Assembly (NCBI GenBank): GCA_032433765.1
Contig: JAVIAB010000124.1
Coordinates: forward strand, 92,560,845 to 92,624,844
DNA: 64,000 bases
Origin: Megaustenia siamemsis
Lineage: Eukaryota > Mollusca > Gastropoda > Stylommatophora > Ariophantidae
Direction of reading: 5' to 3'
Shown here one piece after another: positions 56,174-64,000 of the stretch (position 1 is its first letter; each line of letters opens with the position of its first letter). The notes under the pieces are model-generated. The model saw only the letters and a program-made list of their open reading frames with translations. It searched no databases and was not told the DNA's origin. The position numbers and the translations under genes are program-made.

Positions 56174-57033
56174 CTATTGACATTTTCTTACATATAAGTA
56201 AGTGAATGAGTTTCGGAATTTTCTGCTCATGTGATAGTAAATGAAGATGTTCATTGACGAGTCCATAATGTAGCCAAGTCCAGCAATTATTATTGATACA
56301 TCCATATATTTCCCGTTAATTGAGATATCATGTAAAAATGATGCAGCCAACATGATGATGGTGATAGGAACAAAACAAGCAATAAACAAAATGGAGATCA
56401 ACACAACTATTTTTGATGCCTTTTGGTTACGGTTGCCAACTCGGTCATTTTCTGAAATAATGACCGCCTTCTGTCTCCACTTTGATTTTCTGCGGAGTTG
56501 ATATGACAGTATTGTCGTGCATATAACAATAATTATAAAGGAACAGAAAGGAATGAAAAAGTTGTTAATGGCGAAGGTTAGTATTTCAACCTCTTCTCGA
56601 TCTTCAGTGGACACAAGTCCGTAAATAGTAAGTAAAGTAAAGTACCCCCGTCACGCCAAGTGACGTATAGGGAATATGGTGTTAGTGACCATACATTTTA
56701 CAGAGCTTCAGCACATGATTTTTGGGGTAATGTAGTCGGTATTACGCCCGTGCCGCTTTACTTTCCCAGAAAAAAAATCTGGTACCCGTTTAAGACTGGG
56801 TGAACCCGGAAACCGTCGATCAGGATCGAACCCTACCCCTTGTCCTTTGTAGTCCAGTTCACAAACCACTGAGCTATCACGACTCCCTTTCCGTAAATAG
56901 TCATATTCAGTAAATAGGACAACTTCATGTCCAATTTGTTGACTGTGTACACTGGAGCGCAGAAGCTGAAGATTATTATGAACATGCAGATGGCAATCAC
57001 AGTCGTTCGTGTTGGTGTAATAATTTTCTTTAT
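56174..57033 (-). pseudogene. GR3: GPCR exon 3 disrupted by SINE-A
   Basis: Acceptor TTTACAG then ATAAAGAAAATT, coding TM4 to the C-tail of a receptor like GR1 and GR2. After LLNMTIYG the frame is cut by SINE-A (56630-56890). Beyond it VSTEDREEVEILTFAINNF resumes. Removing the insert plus one duplication leaves 588 bp, 196 codons in frame, so the frame was open before insertion. TM7 also lacks three residues seen in paralogues (IMDSSMN versus IMESINSSMN). No exon 1 or 2 was found between it and GR4. A candidate AATAAA (minus) is at 56015-56010. Confidence 0.88.
56630..56890 (-). mobile_element. SINE-A inserted in GR3 exon 3, with TSD
   Basis: The exact 11-bp duplication CCGTAAATAGT is at 56619-56629 and 56891-56901. 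Inverted SINE-A: TTTAC-type tail at the left, GTATTACGCCCGTGCCGC body, and tRNA-like head at the right (CCACTGAGCTATCACGAC). It defines the family boundaries. Confidence 0.95.
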
Positions 57034-57036
57034 CTG

Positions 57037-57600
57037 TAAATGAATATAACACAAATGTTACATTTTACGCACGAAACACACTGAACGTAGTACTAAATGA
57101 GACGTATATATAAGGAAAAAATAAACACATTTACTTACCTGAAGTTAAAACAGAAAAATCAATTGTTTTTTTTTTTAAAGAAGAGGTAAGTATTTTTGTC
57201 GGTGAGAAAAGGCGCAAACATTAACGAATAAAGAACATAACTTATATTTGAGCCAGCATATAGTAAATAGTCATTAAACTTGAAAAAAATCTCCTCAAGA
57301 AATATATAATTTTGCAAGAAAATGAAAAAGCTGATGACATGGTGTTCTGAGACACATAATTATCCCAACTTGTAACTGTGCTAGTCAACAATGTCAGCTC
57401 TTTCCCATACAAGAATATGTCTGATGACACATCGTTAACATATAACTTTGTTCATCATGTGTGGAAGGCTAGCCCACTATTATAATAATTATTTACTGAA
57501 CTGAGATAGGCTTTCTTCGAACGATCTGCTATTTTCTACAATCATTTTACAACGAAGATATTTTACTTCTTTTTCTTGTGTAGTAACAAGCAGATAGAGT
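57037..57600. other. Upstream flank of GR3, nothing recognised
   Basis: No receptor exon 1 or 2 and no transposon was identified. AT-rich. Confidence 0.45.
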
Positions 57601-57629
57601 TAATGAACACGCAACCAAAGGGCAGAAAA

Positions 57630-58022
57630 CTGTACAATAGGACAATAGAAAAGATAATCACTGGAGCATAAAGAAATGTGGATTTACAGAAGAATGTTGA
57701 GAATGCCATGGGCAGCTAAGAAGAGTAATGAAAATGTTCTGAAATAGGTCAGAGTAAAAAGCTGATTTCCAATATTAGGAAGAAACAATCATCATTTTTG
57801 GTCATGTAATGAGAAGAGAACAGCTGGAATATATTGTGACAACTTGGAAAATTGAGGGACGAAGAGACAGAGGGAAGCAAAGAGAAAAGATACCAGACAG
57901 CTTAAGAGATTGGCTTGGCAGAAGGTCAACAACGGAAATGATAAAAAAAAATGTTGAGATCGGAAGTGGTGGAGAAAAATGATCACCTAAGTCAGCAGGC
58001 TTTGTACTTGATGATGATGAGT
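57630..58022 (+). mobile_element. LINE R3 3' fragment
   Basis: It matches 2165-2543: GTGGATTTACAGAAGAATG, AGGAAGAAACAATCATC, then CTTGATGATGATGAG at the end. Decayed RT tail (MWIYRRMLRMPWAAKKSNEN). No clear TSD found. Confidence 0.75.
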
Positions 58023-58064
58023 ACAGAGCTGATGATTATTGAACATATATATATATAGGGTTAA

Positions 58065-59017
58065 GAAGTAATAATTAGTATTGAAAACACACTTGGGAAA
58101 TACCAGCAAATAAGAGGAGTAATCTACGGGGATGTGTGTTGTCACCAGAGGTATTTTCTATGTACAGCAAAAATATTTTAAGTTCTATTGTGAACAAACA
58201 TGAGATTTAAGTAGGGAGAAGAAGAGTAAACAAACTCAGATTGTATTGATAGGTGAAAATCAACACGATCTACACAATCTATTGGCTGAAATTGTGACAA
58301 AAAAGTGAAGAAATGGGGCTGACCCTCAACATTGAAAAAAAAAATTATAATAATATCAAATTAAACAAACAGACAAGGGTGTATAGTAAAACTAAATGAA
58401 AAAATATGAAACAAGTGAGTAGATTCATATACCTAAGATCAGTAATAACATCAGATGGCATATGCGCAGCAGAAATCAGAAGCAAAATAGAACAAGCAAA
58501 GACTTAATTTAATCGCATGAAAAACATCACATGTAACGAATTATTAACAATTAATGTTGGAAAACGTGTCGTCGAGAGTTATATCGGATCTGTTCTACTA
58601 TAAGGAAGTGAGTCATAGACTGTAGGTAAGACAACACAAAGAACATTAGAGGCAGCTAAGATGTGATTAATTAGAAGAAAGATACAAATTCCATGGATAT
58701 CAAATATTACAAATGAAGAATGATTAACACGAGTTGGAGAAACAAGAAATGTCATAAAAAGCAAAAGAAAGAGACAATCGACATTTATTAGGCATGTCCC
58801 GCAAAAAATCAGGCATTGACAATCCTATAACAATAGGAAGAATGAATGGACAAAAGAGCAGATAAAAATAAACAAGAGATAAAATAAAGAACACCTTATC
58901 CAAATGGCATATAAAAGACCATCAACTGAAATTATGACAAGCAAGTAGGACCAAGTGAAATGGAGAGAGATGATCGCATAAGTCAACCGGCATGGCACTG
59001 GATGATTATGATGATGT
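58065..59017 (+). mobile_element. LINE R2-like 3' fragment
   Basis: Readable in pieces: RGVIYGDVCCHQRYFLCTAK-type sequence equivalent to GIRQGCVLSPDMFSLYS, then TSDGICAAEIRSKIEQAK, the ESYIGSVLL region, and RKRQSTFI. The end is AAGTCAACCGGCATGGCAC then GGATGATTATGATGAT. It is more diverged than 35775-39066. Confidence 0.68.
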
Positions 59018-59135
59018 GGTCATGATCTGATGTAAACGCGCCATGAAGAAGTCAGTTGTAGACCCAGAGATCACTACACGAGCTCACAGTAGTATGTGCT
59101 GTTAAAGCGCACGTGGGAATCCTTACCTTTCAATT

Positions 59136-59395
59136 CAGACATCACAAACATGATATTATCTTATATTCAGACATCACAAACATGATATTATCTTATATTC
59201 AGACATCACAAACATGACATTAACTTATATTCAGACATCACAAACATGACATTAACTTATATTCAGACATCACACACATGATATTATCGTATATTCAGAC
59301 ATCACAAACATGATATTATCGTATATTCAGACATCACAAACATGACATGATCTTATATTTAGACATCACAAACATGATATTATCTTATATTCGTA
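59136..59395. repeat. 32-bp minisatellite, about 8 units
   Basis: The unit contains TTATATTCAGACATCACAAA and CATGATATTATC. It ends 33 bp past the GR4 stop codon. Confidence 0.93.
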
Positions 59396-59427
59396 ATTTG
59401 CTATTTCCTGATCATACTCTGGTTTGT

Positions 59428-60021
59428 TTATTGACTTCGTGCAAAATAGGAACAGAACACATTTCTGTAGTTGCTGCTCATGTTATAGTAAATAAAGATA
59501 TTCATTGCAGAATTTACACTCTCCATAATGTAGCCAATTCCACCTATCATCATTGACATGTTCACATACTTTCCGTTCAATGATAAATCTGGAACAAATG
59601 CTGCTGACAACTGAATAATAGTGACCGGAACAAAACAAACAATAAACAAAATGGAAACCATTATAATCATTTTGCTGGCTTTCAGATTACGAACTGAGGT
59701 TCTGTCATTCTGTGAACAGGTGGTGGTTTTCTGTCTCCACTTTGATTGTTTTTTTAGTTGATATGAAAGTATGGTGGCACATACAACTATGATCACAAAT
59801 GAACTAAAAGGAATAATAAAACCGTTAATTGTGAATGTAATCATCTCAACGTGCCGTCGATCTGTAGTGGAAACAATTCTTACAATAGTTTTATTTCTTA
59901 GTGTTGAAAACACTGTACCCAATCTAGCGACAGCGTACACTGGGGAGCCTGTCATGTAGAAGATGATGAACACACTAACGATGATTACAATCGTTCGTTT
60001 CGGTGTAATGAGGCTTTTTAC
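59428..60021 (-). CDS. GR4 exon 3: chemosensory-type GPCR, TM4-TM7
   Basis: Acceptor CATTTCAG/GTAAAAAGCC. 198 codons with stop, uninterrupted: TM4 ends GSPVYAVAR, ECL2 has NKT and VSTTDRRHVEM without cysteine, TM5 INGFIIPFSSFVIIVV, TM6 with CFVP, TM7 with NIFIY for NPxxY and a short C-tail. Closest in layout to GR2. Exon 2 lies 3.9 kb upstream at 63925 onward; exon 1 is beyond the window. AATAAA overlaps the stop codon, probably by chance. Confidence 0.88.
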   Translation of the reverse strand, partial: VKSLITPKRTIVIIVSVFIIFYMTGSPVYAVARLGTVFSTLRNKTIVRIVSTTDRRHVEMITFTINGFIIPFSSFVIIVVCATILSYQLKKQSKWRQKTTTCSQNDRTSVRNLKASKMIIMVSILFIVCFVPVTIIQLSAAFVPDLSLNGKYVNMSMMIGGIGYIMESVNSAMNIFIYYNMSSNYRNVFCSYFARSQ

Positions 60022-60484
60022 CTGAAATGATATATAATTAAGTACAAAAAATGTCGCAAAGTTATAATATACGTTCATAAAATGAACAAGTATGTTAGGT
60101 CTGATTTGTATTTACACACGTGTACTCTTATAAAGGTTATCTTATTTTTTCATTTAATGAATGTGCTCTTACCTTCCCAGGAATCAACATTTGCTGTGCA
60201 TCTCTATCAAGCAAGTTTTATGTACTGGACAGTATGTGTCTGTGGTACTTCAAAACATCATGATTTGGATGAAGTGTGTGAGGTCCTTCCAGCAGCTCGA
60301 ACTGAACGAACTTGGCACTTTCATGATGAGGTTCTCAAATCGTCACGAACTGGACGGTCCGTGTCTATTTTCTTTCTAGTTTCTTTTAGAAGGTCCTTCA
60401 GGACTTTTCATCATTGGGTGCCACGCTCGGAAGAGTTGGGGATCATGTCTCTCCATCTCCCTAATATAACATCTTCATCTTTTT

Positions 60485-60725
60485 CTTACCGTTCGCGTCA
60501 TTCGTTAACACATTTCATCTCAGTAGAGGTTATTTTTTCTTATTGTTCTTGCATCTAGAGTCCAGGTCTGGTATTGGCAGCACAACGTTGGGATGAAGAT
60601 GGTATTGTAGAGTGCCCGTTTTACTTCCAGAGTTATTTTCTTCTTGGACAATAGTGATGATATCTGCGCAGTGATTTGACAAGCTCTGTTGCATATGCCA
60701 TTGTTTTACAACTCCACTGTTTGTT
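60485..60725 (-). mobile_element. LINE R5 fragment
   Basis: Inverted match to 53020-53200 of R5 (for example TCCAGGTCTGGTATTGGCAG, then CACAACGTTGGGATGAAG and TATTTTCTTCTTGGACAATAG). It is in intron 2 of GR4. Confidence 0.65.
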
Positions 60726-61735
60726 TTTTTACCCGTTACTGTGTTGTTAAATTGCTGCACATCTCCTTTCATTGTCTTCCTCTGCATCTTTTAACACTAT
60801 TTGCCTACAGCTGATGGCCAAACTTTCCTTCTTCAACTGTTCTTTTTTAATACAGTTTTGTAGTACTCGCTCATGAGTATATTTTGGTCTCCCGCATTCG
60901 CAATGAGCATTCGCTGAGAACTAGTGTTATGCCGCCTCTTTGACCTGTCCTAAGTGTGAAGATCTTGGTCTGCTCATTAATTGTGAGTCTATTTGTATTA
61001 ATGTGTTTGGATGGAAAACAACAAAATTGCATCACTCCACTATGAAACGATCATTAAATGATACCCTGTCAGTGTTACTAAACTGTTCCTTCAGCTTTAA
61101 AGTTTAACACACTCGTTATATCCCATCTTACTTGTGTCAAGCCTTTTTTTTACGAATAATGAGACCACCACTGTTGTAAAAAAATATCTTATTCTATGAA
61201 AATCAATCTGTGTCTAGCTTCAAAATATCTATTAATTAGTTAATTAGGATACACCATAGATACTTTCGCAACCAATCAATCAATTATATGTTTATTGTGA
61301 AATCTGGAGTGACCAAGGTAGACAATGGATTCACACTCATTCCTGCAGCTCCGAGATCTCGAATAAACTATCCACTGGTGACAACTCGCATGTTCTACAT
61401 CCTATAACTAGTGTGCAACACAAACACAGATTATGTAACGGTATTTCTAAAAATCAGAACACGTCAGTATTTAACGTCTCCGAGGTTACCATTAGATGCG
61501 GTCAGTACTCAGTACAAATATAAATTTATAATAGTATAGCTAATTTATGTTATTGGTTTCTTCAGTAAAATATGAACTTCTCAGTTGTGAATTATAATTG
61601 CGCTTCTTATACAGAACAAAAAAATCAATGTTATTCTGTTATCGTTTCACAGAACTTCCAGTACATGCGTTCTTATCACACCCGTCAGGACGTTAGTAAA
61701 ATGGTTAATCGTAAAAGCTGTTCTATCGTAACATT
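60726..61735. other. Intron 2 of GR4, nothing recognised
   Basis: About 1 kb of AT-rich intron with no element identified. Confidence 0.4.
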
Positions 61736-62221
61736 CATCATCCTTATCATCAAGTACCAGGCCTGCTGGCGTAGGTAATTATGTCTCTGGTATCTTTTCT
61801 CTTTGCTTCCCTCTATCTCTTCGTTTCTCAATTTTTCCAGTTGTTACAATATATTCCAGTTGTTTTCTTTTCATTACGTGGACAAAAAAAGATGATTGTT
61901 TCTCCCTAATATTGGAAATTAGCTCTCTTTTTGCTTTGGGTTCCTTCTGAACATTTTCATTACTCTTCTTAACTGCCCATAGCATTCTCAACATTCTTCG
62001 GTAAAACCACAATACTACAGTGATTTTCGTGTCTGTCCTATTGTCATTGATTCACATTCATATGTAAAGACTGGCTCTACATAACATTTAAGAACTCTTT
62101 TTCTTGTTTCTATTGTCAAATATGGATTGCATAGTATCTTCCTCATTTTTTTGGAAAGCTGCTTTTGCCTGAACCATTCTGCATCCCACCTCTTTTGTAC
62201 ATCTTCCGTCTGAGGTCAACA
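61736..62221 (-). mobile_element. LINE R3 3' fragment with TSD
   Basis: The 11-bp duplication ATCGTAACATT at 61725-61735 and 62222-62232 bounds 486 bp. The minus frame 62012-61779 codes the RT tail MWFYRRMLRMLWAVKKSNEN, then FFVHVMKRKQLEYIV. Confidence 0.92.
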
Positions 62222-62284
62222 ATCGTAACATTATTCACTGCATACTTGTGTTATGGAAGTTAATGTTTATTAATGTTCACTAAG

Positions 62285-62397
62285 GTATCTATCTATACAC
62301 TGAGCAAATCTTTAAAAACATCACAGAGATGCTAGGTCTAAACATTAATGGAAAGTTAACCAATAACCTAAGATATGCTGATGATACGGTACTACTA
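62285..62397 (+). mobile_element. LINE R1 internal RT scrap
   Basis: YTEQIFKNITEMLGLNINGK then LTNNLRYADDTVLL: about 113 bp from the middle of R1 RT, with neither 5' nor 3' end. It switches at once to inverted R5 sequence within the shared string TATATTCTAT. Confidence 0.75.
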
Positions 62398-62760
62398 TAT
62401 TCTATAGCGGGGATTATTCCTTGCTTTTTTCTCAGTTCTTCATTTTTGATATTGTCTCTGAGGCTGTTACATTTCATTCGTCTAATACGTTTAATATCAG
62501 TAGATGTTATTTATATTATTGTTCTTGCTTCTATGGTCCAGGTCTGGCATTGGTAGCACAGGATTAAAATTGTATAATGCAGTAACCGTTATGCGTTTAG
62601 AGTTATTTCCTTATTGGACAATTGTGGCGATAGCTGTCCAATAATGTGACAAGTTTTGTTGCATCTTGTGTCTATCTCTGTTCTTTGTGAATTGTCTTTT
62701 GTCACTAGACTTCCCAGGTATTTAAATGCCTCTACTTGTTTTAGTTATTCAACCAATACT
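62398..62760 (-). mobile_element. LINE R5 fragment
   Basis: Inverted R5: CGGGGATTATTCC, CAGTTCTTCATTTTTGATAT, then CTATGGTCCAGGTCTGGC and a segment to CCAGGTATTTAAATGCC. It is joined head-on to the R1 scrap. Confidence 0.68.
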
Positions 62761-62789
62761 CTGCATTAATTATGACAAAAGTCCGCTAA

Positions 62790-63753
62790 GCACCTTTGTG
62801 GTGTGTATGGAAGTGTTGCAGACAACAGGAGCACAGTAAGTCGCTGGGTCTGAGAATAAAAGAAACGGAAAGCGGATATACGAAGCTCCTTGGTGGCCAC
62901 GGCCACTACAAATGCAGAAATGTTGAAATGCGCCCAGAGCAGTATTTTTCCCTGGGGCATCACTGCCCAACAAATGGTCTTACAGTTGTCATTTATCATT
63001 GGTAGTGCAAATACTATTATAAGAACTCTCAGATTCTTAAAGGTTTGTGCAAGATGGCTTCCCAGAAATCTCACAAATGAACACCGATTGCAAAGAAATG
63101 CAAACTCTTCTGAATTTTTGCAGCTTTTCAATGTTGATTGAGATAACTTTTGGACTAAGATTGTTAAAGGGGAGGAAACCTGGGAACATCATTTTGAACC
63201 TGGGACAAAAAAGACAATCAATGGAGTGGCATCATCCACACTCATCACGAAGAAAGAAATACAAGACATCACCTTCAGCTGGGAAGGTCATGGTGACTGT
63301 CGTTTTGTGATATTGAAGGTGTGATTCTTGTGGATGTTATGCCAAGAGGGGAGACAATCAATTCGCAAGGTTACATTAAGACATTGCAAAAAGTCAACCA
63401 CTTTTTCGCAGAATTTGGTCGCACAAAAATCCAGCAGATCTACTTCCCTTTCAAAACAACGCGCGCCCTCAAACATATCTGGCAACATGGAAAGCAGTAA
63501 CCAAGTTGAATTGTACTATGCTCCCCCCCCCCTCCATCATACAACCCTGATATAGCATCCTCTGATTTGCATATTTTTGGGCCACCCCCAAGATGCCCTC
63601 CGTGGAACAAGGTTTGACGATGATGAAGGGGCGATTCATGCAGCGAAGAAATGGCTACACGATCAAGACAAAGACTGGTACAGGCTAGGAATACATGCAC
63701 TTGTTGCCCGCTGGTGTAAAGCTGTGCAAGTGGATGAGGATTATGTCCAATGA
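62790..63753 (+). pseudogene. Mariner-type transposase pseudogene
   Basis: Over several frames the order of a mariner transposase is visible: the VSRWV/STVSRW helix near 62838; NFWTKIVKGEETWEHHFEP (first catalytic Asp region) at about 63142-63196; QSMEWHHPHSSRRKKYKTSP; VILVDVMPRGETINSQGYI at about 63325-63376; and FLGHPQDALRGTRFDDDEGA to WCKAVQVDEDYVQ, stop at 63751. Many frameshifts and stops; terminal inverted repeats not located. It is in intron 2 of GR4. Confidence 0.82.
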
Positions 63754-63924
63754 TACCGATGTTTACATGGCATATCCATATATATTATGTAAACAATTAA
63801 TACTTTTTGAATTAGCGGTTCCCGAGAAAATCGACGGTGTGAATTACATTCTGAGTGCACTCAGTGTATAAATGCATTTATTTTATTCACTTGAACGCTA
63901 TTACAATTACCAGTAAATTCCTAC

Positions 63925-64000
63925 CTTTAAAGGAGCAGTAATGCACAAACATCTCTCCACCATAATCCAGGCCGTGATACAACTACTAACTCTGGTGAAG
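63925..64000 (-). CDS. GR4 exon 2, 3' part (runs off the window)
   Basis: The donor AAAG/GTAGGA ends the exon. The coding part, FTRVSSCITAWIMVERCLCI then TAPLK, is the end of TM3 with the same ERC motif and phase 0 exit as GR1 and GR2. Its other 5' part lies outside. Confidence 0.85.

Overview
The window reads as nuclear DNA of a gastropod mollusc, probably a heterobranch or pulmonate snail. It is AT-rich with long introns, tRNA-derived SINEs, many decayed APE-type LINEs and abundant minisatellites. The only clearly host-like genes are rhodopsin-class GPCRs of the kind expanded as putative chemosensory receptors in gastropods. The organism is an inference: there is no rRNA, mitochondrial or other marker gene here.

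Receptor cluster. Two complete three-exon receptor genes are present. GR1 is on the minus strand (exons 13903-14080, 4647-4861, 742-1350; 333 aa). GR2 is on the plus strand (exons 41322-41496, 46006-46220, 47637-48239; 330 aa). Both use the same layout: exon 1 holds TM1, exon 2 (exactly 215 bp in both) holds TM2-TM3, exon 3 holds TM4-TM7, with introns in phase 1 and phase 0. GR3 (minus, 56174-57033) is an exon 3 alone, broken by a SINE. GR4 (minus) has exon 3 at 59428-60021 and the 3' end of exon 2 at the window edge (63925-64000).

A second host-like signal lies inside intron 1 of GR1. Two tandem cysteine-rich modules (10161-10514 and 9832-10119, minus) look like symmetric phase 1-1 exons of an unrecognised extracellular protein.

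Mobile DNA fills most of the rest. LINE families (my labels): R1 (full length 29483-32827, truncated copy 39714-40648), R2 (full length 35775-39066 plus fragments), R3 (four 3' fragments), R4, R5, R6, and N (full length 21414-25209, five truncated copies, RNase H at the C-terminus). Exact 10-13 bp target-site duplications (TSDs) could be read for ten of these insertions. DNA transposons: an internally deleted pogo/Tigger element in an (AT)n run, a mariner pseudogene at the right end, a 403-bp foldback MITE with an 8-bp duplication, and a 299-bp TTAA-flanked piggyBac-like MITE. There are four tRNA-derived SINE families (A-D).

Tandem repeats. About a dozen minisatellites (periods 19, 32, 39, 40, 41, 42, 50, 56 and 79 bp) cover roughly 8.8 kb by the coordinates listed. 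Several are explained by transposons. Two appear to have grown inside SINE-D copies. One is a 20-fold in-frame amplification of 42 bp of a LINE RNase H region. One 56-bp array was split by two separate LINE insertions. I saw no CRISPR, operon, prophage or other prokaryotic system.
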